A DNA stretch of 55,463 nt from Terrabacter sp. 28 (GTDB taxonomy: Bacteria > Actinomycetota > Actinomycetes > Actinomycetales > Dermatophilaceae). A model generated the notes under the pieces. The model made no database searches and was not told the DNA's origin. It worked only from the letters and a program-made list of their open reading frames with translations. The stretch is from NCBI GenBank assembly GCA_000955875.1, contig JYOE01000012.1, positions 1 to 55,463 on the forward strand, given 5' to 3'. Of the stretch, positions 1-17,141 are shown piece after piece. A program made the position numbers and the translations under genes. Every line of letters begins with the position of its first letter. Position 1 is the stretch's first letter.

Positions 1-13
1 CTAAGCAGATATG

Positions 14-29
14 CAGAACACGCGTTCGA
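14..29 (+). promoter_or_regulatory. Putative LexA (SOS) box before the AlkB-like gene
   Basis: The sequence CAGAAC-ACGC-GTTCGA matches 10 of 12 defined positions of the mycobacterial/actinobacterial SOS box TCGAAC-N4-GTTCGA; the right half-site is perfect and the left keeps GAAC. It ends 22 bp before the ATG of an AlkB-like DNA repair gene, a usual distance for LexA repression. Binding is inferred, not shown. Confidence 0.55.
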
Positions 30-51
30 GGTTTCGGGTTATCGTGGGGGC

Positions 52-702
52 ATGGACCTCGCTCTCCAGGGTTCGCTGCTCGACCTCAGCGACGCGATGA
101 CGCTGCGGGCCGTCGGCACCGGGCTCACCCGCCACCACCTCGCGCGAGGCGCGTGGGTCGACGTGCGCCCGGGCTGGCTCGCCGCCGGTGACGAGCTCTT
201 CACCGCCCTGCTGCGCGACGTCCCCTGGCACGCCGAGCGGCGACAGATGTACGACTCAGTGGTCGACGTGCCGAGACTGACCAAGTTCTACGCCGGCGGC
301 GAGCAGCTCCCCCACCCGCTGCTCGACGAGGCGCGCGACGCCCTCAGCGCGCACTACGCCGACGAGCTCGGCGAGCCGTTCGTCACCGCCGGGCTGTGCC
401 TCTACCGCGACGGCCGCGACAGCGTCGCCTGGCACGGCGACCGCATCGGCCGGTCGCGCGACAGCGACACGATGATCGCGATCCTGTCACTGGGGTCGCC
501 CCGCACCCTGGCGCTCCGCCCGCGCGACGGCGGAGCCATCCCCGGGTCGACGACAAAGAGCTTGCGCTACCCCCTCGGACATGGTGACCTCGTGGTGATG
601 GGTGGCTCGTGCCAGCGCACGTGGGACCATTCGGTGCCCAAGACGTCCGACCCCATGGGACCACGCATCTCCGTGCAGTTCCGTGTAGCCGGCGTCCGCT
701 GA
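52..702 (+). CDS. AlkB-like 2-oxoglutarate/Fe(II) dioxygenase
   Basis: This 216-residue protein fits the AlkB family, which oxidatively removes alkyl groups from nucleic-acid bases using Fe(II) and 2-oxoglutarate. The iron ligands are visible: H128 and D130 in WHGDRIGR, and H193 in WDHSVPK. The 2-oxoglutarate-binding pair is R205 and R211 in RISVQFR. Length is normal for the family. The ATG at 52 is the first start after a LexA-like box, so damage induction is likely. The MDMPI-family gene follows 18 bp downstream. Substrate choice (DNA, RNA or protein) cannot be read from the sequence. Confidence 0.88.
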   Translation: MDLALQGSLLDLSDAMTLRAVGTGLTRHHLARGAWVDVRPGWLAAGDELFTALLRDVPWHAERRQMYDSVVDVPRLTKFYAGGEQLPHPLLDEARDALSAHYADELGEPFVTAGLCLYRDGRDSVAWHGDRIGRSRDSDTMIAILSLGSPRTLALRPRDGGAIPGSTTKSLRYPLGHGDLVVMGGSCQRTWDHSVPKTSDPMGPRISVQFRVAGVR

Positions 703-720
703 CACCAAGGAGTTTCCCGT

Positions 721-1539
721 ATGCCGTCCAGCCGCTCAGGTGGCCCCCTTCCCTTCCTCGACCATCTCGCGGCCGACTCGGCGCGGTTCCGCGCCGCCCT
801 CGCCGAGGCGCCCGCCGACGTGCGTGTGCCGACCTGCCCCGACTGGGACGCCGACGACCTGCTCTGGCACCTCGCCGAGGTGCAGTGGTTCTGGGGCGAG
901 ATCGCCGAACGGGGTCTCACCGACCCGGCCGAGCTCGACGCGATGGACTCCGACCGCGAGGAGCGCCCTGCCGACCGTGCCGGCCTGCTCGCCTTCTACG
1001 ACCGGTCGAGCGAACGCCTCCACCGCCTCGTGTCCGAGCTGCCTCCCGAGACCCCGCTGTGGATGTGGGCCGACGACAAGACCGCGGGCTACATCCGGCG
1101 CCGGCAGGCCCACGAGGCGATGATCCACCGCCTCGACGCCGAGCTCACCGTCGGCGACCGCACACCCCTCGACTGCCGGCTCGCCGCTGACGGTGTCGAC
1201 GAGGCACTGCGGATCATGCGCGGCTACGAGCCCGAGCCCGGCCTGACGCACGCGCCGACAGGCCCCGCCGTGACGATCGCGACGGTCGACGCGATGCACG
1301 CCTGGACCGTGACCCCCGTGCGCATCACCGGCACCGACGGCGACGGCGACGCCATCGACACCCAGCGCTTCCTCGTGGTCGACGGGCCCGACGAGACGGC
1401 GGCCGCCGAGATCTGCGGGTCGGCCGCCGACCTCGACTGCTGGCTCTGGAACCGCCCCGCCGAGGGCGAGATCGCGCGCGACGGAGACCCTGCCGCCCTG
1501 GCCGCGGTCGACGCGGTGATCGGCGGCTCGATCGACTGA
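721..1539 (+). CDS. Mycothiol-dependent DinB/maleylpyruvate isomerase family protein
   Basis: The 272-residue protein begins with the helical MDMPI/DinB-type domain: a DHLAADSARF helix, CPDWDADDLLWHLAEV with the family's metal-binding His, and a later His in RRRQAHEAMIHRLDAE. The C-terminal half resembles the sterol-carrier-like domain that follows in this family. Members are metal enzymes that use, or are thought to use, mycothiol; the reaction of this one is unknown. AAGGAG about 10 bp before the ATG is a good ribosome site. The start sits inside a GTATGCCG word. It is the last rightward gene before the IS481 insertion. Confidence 0.82.
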   Translation: MPSSRSGGPLPFLDHLAADSARFRAALAEAPADVRVPTCPDWDADDLLWHLAEVQWFWGEIAERGLTDPAELDAMDSDREERPADRAGLLAFYDRSSERLHRLVSELPPETPLWMWADDKTAGYIRRRQAHEAMIHRLDAELTVGDRTPLDCRLAADGVDEALRIMRGYEPEPGLTHAPTGPAVTIATVDAMHAWTVTPVRITGTDGDGDAIDTQRFLVVDGPDETAAAEICGSAADLDCWLWNRPAEGEIARDGDPAALAAVDAVIGGSID

Positions 1540-1610
1540 ACCGGCGCCTGCGTCGGCGCCCTAGGTGTACCCGGTCAGGACGTTGGTAACGGCGTGCCTG
1601 GCTGAGCAAA

Positions 1611-1669
1611 CGAGAACCTCCGGATGGGATGTGGCTTGTCTAAGGCCCACTCCAACCCGGAGGTTCTCG
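1611..1669 (+). repeat. Inverted repeat covering the transposase ribosome site
   Basis: Two perfect 13-bp arms (1611-1623 CGAGAACCTCCGG and 1657-1669 CCGGAGGTTCTCG) flank a 33-nt loop. The right arm contains the GGAGG ribosome site and the first base of the GTG start. In transcripts entering from outside the element the arm would pair and hide the start site. IS10 and IS50 are known to use this kind of protection; for this element it is inferred. Confidence 0.7.
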
Positions 1670-2644
1670 TGTCCCACGGTAGTGCTCGCCTGACCGTTCA
1701 CGGTCGCCGGCTGATCGTCCAGCGCCACCAGGCCGGCTGGAAACAAGCCCACATCGCGGCAGCGATGGGGGTCTCTCGCAAGTGCGTGAAGACGTGGATC
1801 GAGCGGCACGCCGCCGAAGGTGAGCGCGGTCTGGTCACGCGCTCCTCGCGCCCACACGCGATGCCCGGCAAGACCAGCGACCAGGTCGAGCAGCAGGTCC
1901 TGGCCGCCAGGGCGCAGCATCGCGAAGGCCCGGACGTGCTTGGCCCGAGGCTCGGGGTGCCGGCCCGGACCGTGTCCCGGATCCTGCGCCGCCACCAGGT
2001 GCCCTACCTGCGTGAGTGTGACCCGATGACCGGTGAGGTGATCCGGTCCTCGAAACAGACCGCGATCCGCTACGAACGTGAGCGGCCCGGGCGAGCTGGT
2101 CCACATGGACGTCAAGAAACTGGGCAAGATCCCCGACGGCGGCGGCTGGCGTGCCCGCGGTCAGACCCGCACCAACCACCAGAGCCGCCCAGACAAGACG
2201 CCCGTCGGCTACGACTACGTCCACTCACTCGTCGATGACCACTCCCGGCTGGCCTACTCCGAAATCCTTCCCGACGAGCGCAGCGCGACCTGTGCCGGCT
2301 TCCTCGAACGGGCCGCGGCCTACTTCGCGGGCAAGGGCATCGACCGGATCGAGCGAGTGATGACGGACAACGCCTTCGCCTACCGCTACGGCGCCGACAT
2401 CAAACGGATATGCGCTCAGCTGGGTGCGACCCAGAAGTTCATCAAGCCCCACTGCCCGTGGCAGAACGGCAAGGTCGAGCGCTTCAACCGAACCCTGGCC
2501 ACCGAGTGGGCCTACCGCAAAGCCTTCACCACCAACGAGGACCGCGCTGCCGCCCTTGCGCCCTGGCTTGAGCACTACAACACTGAACGACGCCACAGCG
2601 CCCTCGGAGGCAAACCACCAACCAGCCGGCTGCTACCAACCTGA
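1669..2644 (+). pseudogene. IS481-family transposase, frameshifted
   Basis: The GTG start (MSHGSARLTVHGRR, with GGAGG 5 bp upstream) gives a helix-turn-helix N-terminus like those of IS481 transposases. The catalytic core follows in another frame: first Asp in VHMDVKKLGKI, second in VMTDNAFAY, Glu in KVERFNRTLATEW (the D,D,35E triad). The join is at 2081-2095, where GAG CGG CCC GGG CGA carries one extra C; skipping it restores ERPGELVHMD. With the shift repaired the protein is about 324 residues, normal for the family. It is either dead or depends on +1 slippage at CCC-G. Confidence 0.85.
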
Positions 2645-2657
2645 TGGCCGGGTACAC

Positions 2658-5048
<2,391 letters not shown>

Positions 5049-5101
5049 CGTGTCTCCATCGTCAGTGGTGGGCATCGAAGTCCGTCCGGGTCGCCGGGGC
5101 G

Positions 5102-5560
5102 TCAGACCAGCCAGCGGCCGTCCCGCATGAGGTCGCGCCCGGCGAGCTCGTCGGCTTCACGCCAGGCCTGCACGCGCCGGGGCGCGATGCGAAACCAACG
5201 GTACGACGTGGAAAGCTGCCGCGGGTCGAAGCCGGTGCGCGCGGCGAACCGGTCACCCTCCTGCTGCCCCAGCTCGCCGATCTCGAGCACCTCGACGTCA
5301 CCGTCGACCATCGTGACGTCGCGGGTCTCGCCGAGCCCCAGGCGCACCGTGCGGCCGGCCGCGAGGTTGCGGCCGGTCGGGCTGTCGGTCGGCGTCGCGA
5401 CGAGCAGCACCTCGCCGTCCCAGTCGAAGGAGAGCGGAACGAGGTACGGCGTCCCGTCGGCCGAGGCGGTCGCGACCCAGAGGTCGACGTCCTCGGTCAG
5501 CCGGGTCTCGGTGTCTCGTCGGCGTTGGGCGCGGGGGCGCGGCTCGTCGGTCACGGTCAC
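5102..5560 (-). CDS. FMN/F420-binding split-barrel (PNPOx-like) protein
   Basis: This 152-residue protein fits the pyridoxamine-5'-phosphate-oxidase-like split barrel. It shows the strand pattern LWVATASADGTPYLVPLSFDWDGEV, then a TPTDSPTGRNLAAGRTVRLGLG segment typical of flavin or deazaflavin phosphate binding, and a C-terminal YRWFRIAPRRVQAWRE strand. Actinobacterial members often use F420 to reduce small molecules or act on haem or biliverdin. The substrate cannot be told here. It is followed, same strand, after 53 bp by the UvrA paralogue and may share its transcript. Confidence 0.72.
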   Translation of the reverse strand: MTVTDEPRPRAQRRRDTETRLTEDVDLWVATASADGTPYLVPLSFDWDGEVLLVATPTDSPTGRNLAAGRTVRLGLGETRDVTMVDGDVEVLEIGELGQQEGDRFAARTGFDPRQLSTSYRWFRIAPRRVQAWREADELAGRDLMRDGRWLV

Positions 5561-5610
5561 TCCAGGGTGCTCGGTGCGCGGTCTCTCACGGTCACGCTAT
5601 CCGCGACGCC

Positions 5611-5660
5611 GGGAAGTGGGCACTCGACCTGAGGTGGGCGTCGGGAAGTGGGCACTCGAC
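5611..5660. repeat. Short direct repeat between genes
   Basis: The 18-bp string GGGAAGTGGGCACTCGAC occurs at 5611-5628 and again at 5643-5660, a 32-bp period. The pair lies between the split-barrel gene and the membrane protein that ends at 5671. A looser relative, AAGTGGGCGCTCA, is seen near 12866. It could be a pair of regulator sites or a decayed mini-repeat. Confidence 0.6.
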
Positions 5661-5670
5661 GGGGGGGTCA

Positions 5671-7194
5671 TCAGGTCCGCGGTCGGCGGCCGGGCCGCGG
5701 CAGCGACGAGTGGACGGTCCCCGCGAGCGCCACGACGAGCGGCACGAACGCGAAGAGGTAGCGCGACCGCCCCTGCAGCACGAGGGTGAAGGCTGCGATC
5801 CCGAGCACCGAGACGGCGAGGAGGAGGGTCTCGCGCCGGTAGGGGGCGCGCAGCAGCCCGACACCTGCCACGAGCAGCACCGCCAGCCACAAGGCCTGCG
5901 TGAGGTCTACCCGCAACGGATACCCAGATCCGTGGAAACCGTTGAGCTCGTGGACGGCTCCCGTGAGGCCGGTCGCCGGCGCCAGGGCTCCCGGCAGGGA
6001 GTCCGGCCCCTCGCCCCACGCCCAGAACATCCCGTCGCCCCAGTTCCAGGCCGCCTTGTTGCCGTAGAAGGCGAGCGTGCCACCGAGACCGCGCTCGGCC
6101 CAGCGGTCGCCGAGGAAGCCCGCCGCATACGCCCTCATCTGCTCCTGGTCGCTGTGGGTCACGGCGTCGACCATCTGTCGGGAGTAGGCGCCGTAGTTCA
6201 CGACCCCGCCGGGAGTGCGCTGCCCGTCGGCGCCGAGGGCGACCCACCAGAGGATCGGCGGTGTCGCGGTGGCGTCGATGCGCGACGAGTCGACCCCCGA
6301 GACCGTCGTTGCGGCGGCCGACAGGCCCAGGCCGACCCCCACGAAGGCGGCCATCGAGACGGCGCACGCCGCGATGACACCCGCCCGCCTGCCGGGCAGC
6401 AGGTCGTGGTCGAAGATCGCGACCACCGCCGTCAGGACGCCGGCGATGGCGACGACCACCGGCGTCGTCTTGATCGTGTAGGCGACCGCCACACAGACGA
6501 CCGACAGGGACCACAGCACGATGCGGGACGCCCGCGGGCCGGGAGCGAGTGCCTTCACGGCCAGGGCCACCCCACCGGCCACGAAGGGCATGGCGTAGAA
6601 GTCGGTGTAGGGCACGGCCAGCCACGGGCTCGTGCCGACGAGGACGAGCGTCGCGAGCTGGGCCGCGAAGGCCGGGCCCCGACCGGCCACGCGCACGACG
6701 ACCAGGTGGACGGCATACAGGGTGACGCCGACGCAGGCGGCGTTGAGCGGAACGAGGATGGCATCAGGCGACAGTGAGAAGGCTTGTCCCACAGCGACGC
6801 CCATGCGGTCGATGGCAAGGAGGGGGACGTTGTTGGGGTACAGCGAGAGGTAGTCGTAGTCGTCGGTGGTCAGCGGGCGCCCGGCCTGCAACGCCCTCGC
6901 CATGTCCATCACGACGCGGGCGTCCCAGCCGTAGCGGTAGCCCGTCATCATCCCCACGGCACCTGCCACGACCGCCCCGCCGACGGCCGTTGCCGCCGGC
7001 AACCACCGGCTCTTCGCCCACCCGGGCACGCGGGCGAGCACTGCGAGCGCCAGCAGGCCCAGGGTGGCCGGGACGACGACGAGCGGACGGTGCGCCACGT
7101 TGACCGCGCGTGGGGCCACCACGCCCACGATCGCGACGGCGACGAGCGACACCCCGGTCAGCCTGAGCAGGGCTCGGCCGACCGGGGTGTCCAT
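5671..7194 (-). CDS. Multi-pass membrane protein, probable GT-C type glycosyltransferase
   Basis: This 507-residue protein has about ten to twelve hydrophobic segments. After the first two comes a loop GYRYGWDARVVMDMARAL holding an acidic residue, then SLYPNNVPLLAI and PYTDFYAMPF. This layout is typical of polyprenyl-phosphate-sugar-dependent GT-C glycosyltransferases such as mannosyltransferases of the actinobacterial envelope. It would act in the plasma membrane with an external active site. It starts with ATG 16 bp from the leuA stop, so it may be co-transcribed with leuA. The sugar and acceptor are unknown; the assignment rests on topology and the acidic loop. Confidence 0.6.
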   Translation of the reverse strand: MDTPVGRALLRLTGVSLVAVAIVGVVAPRAVNVAHRPLVVVPATLGLLALAVLARVPGWAKSRWLPAATAVGGAVVAGAVGMMTGYRYGWDARVVMDMARALQAGRPLTTDDYDYLSLYPNNVPLLAIDRMGVAVGQAFSLSPDAILVPLNAACVGVTLYAVHLVVVRVAGRGPAFAAQLATLVLVGTSPWLAVPYTDFYAMPFVAGGVALAVKALAPGPRASRIVLWSLSVVCVAVAYTIKTTPVVVAIAGVLTAVVAIFDHDLLPGRRAGVIAACAVSMAAFVGVGLGLSAAATTVSGVDSSRIDATATPPILWWVALGADGQRTPGGVVNYGAYSRQMVDAVTHSDQEQMRAYAAGFLGDRWAERGLGGTLAFYGNKAAWNWGDGMFWAWGEGPDSLPGALAPATGLTGAVHELNGFHGSGYPLRVDLTQALWLAVLLVAGVGLLRAPYRRETLLLAVSVLGIAAFTLVLQGRSRYLFAFVPLVVALAGTVHSSLPRPGRRPRT

Positions 7195-7210
7195 GGGGCG
7201 TGACGCTACC

Positions 7211-12774
<5,564 letters not shown>

Positions 12775-12829
12775 GACACAGATCCCCTCTTACCTGGTCG
12801 TGCGGTGGAACCTCCCCGCGCACAACGAT

Positions 12830-12860
12830 GAACCCCAGACCTAGGGGTCTTCTGGGGTTC
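12830..12860 (-). promoter_or_regulatory. Inverted repeat upstream of the multicopper oxidase
   Basis: Perfect 10-bp arms GAACCCCAGA (12830-12839) and TCTGGGGTTC (12851-12860) flank an 11-nt centre that contains CCTAGGGG. The repeat lies 56-86 bp before the oxidase start and could be an operator or a leader hairpin. Runs of C and G are reminiscent of copper-repressor (CsoR) sites, but the match is not close enough to name it. Confidence 0.45.
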
Positions 12861-12957
12861 CCGAAAAGTGGGCGCTCAGCGCGTCACGATTGTCCGGATG
12901 CGCGCAGAATGTCGTCCGAATTGCGTAGTGACACAAAGGGGCCCGTGGGGGTATGTC

Positions 12958-12995
12958 AAACCCCCGGGGGTTTCGCCCACCCGCCCACCGGGCGG
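12958..12995 (-). terminator. Twin hairpins ending the era transcript
   Basis: Reading leftward just past the 53-codon gene, a stem CCGCCC-ACC-GGGCGG (12981-12995) is followed by a perfect 16-nt palindrome AAACCCCCGGGGGTTT (12958-12973). The second ends in TTTG, a plausible intrinsic terminator for the leftward phoH-ybeY-era series, and it separates that series from the oxidase gene. Confidence 0.55.
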
Positions 12996-12999
12996 TAGG

Positions 13000-13161
13000 T
13001 CAGGCCGACGGCGTACCGGCGGGGTCGGCAGCAGCGGTTGTGGCCTCGGGCGCATCAGTGCGCGTCGAGGCGTCGGCGATCTCCTCCTCGGGGCGCGGTG
13101 GAACCGTCTGGTCGTCCTCGAGAACCTCGAACTCGTGGTCGTGTGCCGCAGTCTCGGACAT
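13000..13161 (-). CDS. Small acidic protein of unknown function (53 residues)
   Basis: The ATG at 13161 is preceded by GAGGAGG at ideal spacing, which is stronger evidence than for many longer genes here. The product begins MSETAAHDHEFEVLEDD, is acidic in its first half, and has an Ala/Thr/Pro-rich tail. It has no membrane segment and no cysteine. It starts 42 bp after the stop of era, on the same strand, and is followed by terminator-like hairpins, so it looks like the last gene of that operon. I do not recognise a family. Confidence 0.65.
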   Translation of the reverse strand: MSETAAHDHEFEVLEDDQTVPPRPEEEIADASTRTDAPEATTAAADPAGTPSA

Positions 13162-13203
13162 CAGGGCCTCCTCGACCCGAGTCTAGGACCGGACGCGGGC
13201 CGC

Positions 13204-14181
13204 TCAGAAGCCCAGGCGCTGGAGCTGCTTCGGGTCGCGCTGCCAGTCCTTGGCGACCTTGACGTGGAGGTCGAGGAAGACCTTCTGGCCCAGGAGCGCC
13301 TCGATGCCTCGCCGCGCATTCGTGCCGACCTCGCGCAGGCGCGACCCGCCACGGCCGATGACGATCGCCTTCTGGCTCGAGCGCTCCACGAAGACGTTGA
13401 CGCGAACGTCGAGCAGGGGCCGGTCCTCCGGGCGACCCTCGCGCGGCACCATCTCCTCGACCACGACGGCGAGCGAGTGCGGCAGCTCGTCGCGCACGCC
13501 CTCGAGGGCGGCCTCGCGCACGAGCTCGGCGATCATCACCATCTCGGGCTCGTCGGTGAGCACGCCGTCGGGGTAGAGCTGCGGTGACCGTGGCAGGAAC
13601 GACGCGAGCACGTCGCGCACCTGCTCGACCTGCTCGCCGGAGACGGCGGAGCACGGGATGATGGCGTCCCAGGAGCCGAGCTGGTCGATGGCGATGAGGT
13701 GCTCGGCGAGGCGTTCCCGGTCGACCGCGTCGGCCTTGGTCGCGATGGCCACGACGGGCCGACGACGAACCGACCGCAGCTCGGTGAGCTCGTTGGCGAT
13801 GAAGGTGTCACCAGGGCCGATGCGCTGGTCGGACGGCAGGCAGAACCCGATGACGTCGACCTCGAGGAGCGTCTCGCGCACGAGGTCGTTGAGCCGCTCA
13901 CCGAGCAGGGTGCGGGGCTTGTGCAGCCCCGGGGTGTCGACGAGGATCACCTGAGCCGTGGGCGTCGTCGCCACGCCCCGGATCGTGTGCCGGGTGGTCT
14001 GCGGCTTCGAGCTCGTGATCGCCACCTTCTGCCCCACGAGGGCGTTGGTGAGGGTCGACTTTCCGGCGTTGGGCCGGCCCACGAGACAGACGAACCCGGC
14101 GCGGTAGTCGTCACCGGCAGCACTCGCGCCGGCTGTCTCCGCCCCGTCGGGTCGGCCCGGGTCAGCGTCCTGGGTGCCCAT
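13204..14181 (-). CDS. era: GTPase Era
   Basis: Era is the Ras-like GTPase that binds 16S rRNA near its 3' end during 30S assembly. The 325-residue protein has G1 GRPNAGKST (about residue 36), G3 DTPGLHKP, and G4 TKAD, and then the C-terminal KH RNA-binding domain with [14 protein letters not shown] poorly conserved 27-residue N-terminal tail precedes the GTPase fold. The start overlaps the end of the upstream CBS-domain gene by 20 bp, showing translational coupling. The ybeY-CNNM-era order is conserved in actinobacteria and joins ribosome maturation factors. Confidence 0.96.
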   Translation of the reverse strand: MGTQDADPGRPDGAETAGASAAGDDYRAGFVCLVGRPNAGKSTLTNALVGQKVAITSSKPQTTRHTIRGVATTPTAQVILVDTPGLHKPRTLLGERLNDLVRETLLEVDVIGFCLPSDQRIGPGDTFIANELTELRSVRRRPVVAIATKADAVDRERLAEHLIAIDQLGSWDAIIPCSAVSGEQVEQVRDVLASFLPRSPQLYPDGVLTDEPEMVMIAELVREAALEGVRDELPHSLAVVVEEMVPREGRPEDRPLLDVRVNVFVERSSQKAIVIGRGGSRLREVGTNARRGIEALLGQKVFLDLHVKVAKDWQRDPKQLQRLGF

Positions 14182-15475
14182 GGGCGTCCTCCGTCTCGGT
14201 GTGCTGTGGAGCGGGTTCTGGTTCGGCGGCGCGGTGCACGATGACGGACGCGACGCGGTGCCGGCGTCCGGCCATCCGCTCGGCCGTCAGCTCCAGTCCA
14301 GCGACGGTACCGGACGAACCGACGATGGGCACCCGGCCGATGACCTTCGTCAGGAGACCGCCGACCGTGTCGACGTCCTCCTCGTCGATGGTCACGTCGA
14401 AGAGCTCGGCGAGGTCGTCGATGTCCATCGTCGCCGGGACCCTCAGCGTGCCGTCCTCGAGCTGCTCGACGCCGGGACCCTCACGGTCGTGCTCGTCGGC
14501 GATCTCGCCGACGATCTCCTCGATGATGTCCTCGATGGTGATGAGCCCCGCGGTGCCGCCGTACTCGTCGACGACGATGGCGAAGTGGGTCTGGTCGCGC
14601 TGCATCTCCCGCAGCAGGTCGTCCACCGGCTTGCTCTCGGGCACGAAGTGCATCGGCCGCATCACCTCGGTGGCCGGGTGGCGCCCGTCCTCCGGGGCGG
14701 CGTTGAGCCGCCGAGCGACGTCCTTGAAGTAGAGCAGGCCGCGCACGTCGTCGCTGTCCTCGCCGACGACCGGGATGCGGGAGAAGCCCGAGCGCAGGAA
14801 CAGCGACATCGCGCTGCGCAGCGTCTTGTCGGCGTCGAGGACGACCATGTCGGTGCGCGGCACCATCACGGCTCGCGCCACGGTGTCGCCGAGCTCGAAG
14901 ACGGAGTGGATCATCTCGCGCTCGTCGGCCTCGATGACGTCGGACTCACCGGCCATGTCGACGAGGTCACGCAGCTCGGACTCGGTCTGGAACGGTCCGT
15001 CGGTGTAGCCCTTGCCGGGCGTGACGGCGTTGCCGAGCACGACGAGCAGCTTGGCGACGGGCCCGAGGACCCGGCGCAGGCCGACCGCGAACGGGGCGCT
15101 CCACAGCGCGACGGTGTCGTAGTTCTGCCGCCCGAGCGTGCGCGGTGACACGCCGACGACGACGAACGAGACGACCGCCATGATCGCGATGCTGATGAGG
15201 GCTCGGCTCCACGTCGACTCGACCTGGCCGGCGACGGCCAGCGTCACGAGCACCGCGGCCGTGGCCTCGGCGACGACGCGCAGGAACGCGATCACCGACA
15301 GGTAGGCGGGTGAGTCGCCGACGACGGTCGTCAGCGACTTGGCGCCGGACCGCCCCTCGTCGAAGAGCTCCTGGGCGCGCACCCGTGACATGCGGAAGAT
15401 GGCCGCCTCGGCGGCCGAGAGCAGGAACGCGACGACGATGCTGACGAGGGCCGGGAGGGCGAACTGCGGGAACAT
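14162..15475 (-). CDS. CNNM/CorC-type membrane protein with CBS domains
   Basis: The 437-residue protein has an N-terminal DUF21/CNNM membrane domain (about four helices in residues 1-150, starting [21 protein letters not shown]). Two CBS domains follow (about 200-320; [16 protein letters not shown] and [24 protein letters not shown]), then a CorC_HlyC C-terminal domain. Often labelled haemolysin-like, the family is linked to magnesium and cobalt export. It lies in the membrane between ybeY and era, a conserved position whose functional reason is not settled. Confidence 0.92.
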   Translation of the reverse strand: MFPQFALPALVSIVVAFLLSAAEAAIFRMSRVRAQELFDEGRSGAKSLTTVVGDSPAYLSVIAFLRVVAEATAAVLVTLAVAGQVESTWSRALISIAIMAVVSFVVVGVSPRTLGRQNYDTVALWSAPFAVGLRRVLGPVAKLLVVLGNAVTPGKGYTDGPFQTESELRDLVDMAGESDVIEADEREMIHSVFELGDTVARAVMVPRTDMVVLDADKTLRSAMSLFLRSGFSRIPVVGEDSDDVRGLLYFKDVARRLNAAPEDGRHPATEVMRPMHFVPESKPVDDLLREMQRDQTHFAIVVDEYGGTAGLITIEDIIEEIVGEIADEHDREGPGVEQLEDGTLRVPATMDIDDLAELFDVTIDEEDVDTVGGLLTKVIGRVPIVGSSGTVAGLELTAERMAGRRHRVASVIVHRAAEPEPAPQHTETEDAHGHPGR

Positions 15476-15494
15476 CTCGGTCTCTCGCCCTCGC

Positions 15495-15958
15495 TCAGGC
15501 GCTGGGTCGGTTGCGGGTGGCGAGGAAGGTGAGCAGGAGCTGTCGTTGCAGCTCGAACATCTCGCGTTCCTCGTCGGGCTCGGCGTGGTCGTAGCCGAGC
15601 AGGTGCAGGATGCCGTGCGTCGTCAGCAGCAGCATCTCCTCGATCGGCGCGTGCCCGGCCTCGAGCGCCTGCTTCGTCGCGACGGACGGGCACAGCACGA
15701 TGTCGCCGAGGGTGCCCTCCTCGGGCTCCTGGCCCTCGCGACCGGGGCGCAGCTCGTCCATCGGGAAGCTCATGACGTCGGTCGGCCCGGGCAGGTCCAT
15801 CCACTGCACGTGGAGCACCTCCATCGCCGCCTCGTCGACGAGCTTGATGCACAGGTCGGCCTGCGGGTGGACCCGCATCTGCTCCATGACGTAGGCGGCG
15901 CAGGCGAGCAGCTCGAGCTCGTCGACGTCGTGGTCGGTCTCGTTGAGGACGTCGATGC

Positions 15959-15962
<4 letters not shown>
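15495..15962 (-). CDS. ybeY: Endoribonuclease YbeY
   Basis: YbeY is a zinc-dependent RNase needed for 16S rRNA 3'-end maturation and ribosome quality control. The 155-residue length is typical. The zinc site H116-x3-H120-x5-H126 is visible in HGILHLLGYDH. Its ATG overlaps the phoH stop by 4 bp, so the two are translated together. The CNNM gene starts 19 bp downstream. Confidence 0.96.
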
Positions 15963-17128
<1,166 letters not shown>

Positions 17129-17141
17129 CGTGCTGTCGAGT

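Larger units (their letters stand above)
1566..2656 (+). mobile_element. IS481-family insertion sequence
   Basis: The 1091-bp element has imperfect terminal inverted repeats beginning TGTACCCGG (about 20 of 25 bases matching; last bases CCGGGTACA). It is flanked by the 6-bp direct repeat CCTAGG (1560-1565 and 2657-2662), which fits the CTAG-centred target preference known for IS481. It carries one DDE transposase gene broken by a frameshift. It sits between convergent genes. Removing the element and one repeat copy restores a perfect hairpin with 10-bp arms (1551-1560 with 2661-2670), so it inserted into the loop of a likely bidirectional terminator. Confidence 0.9.
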
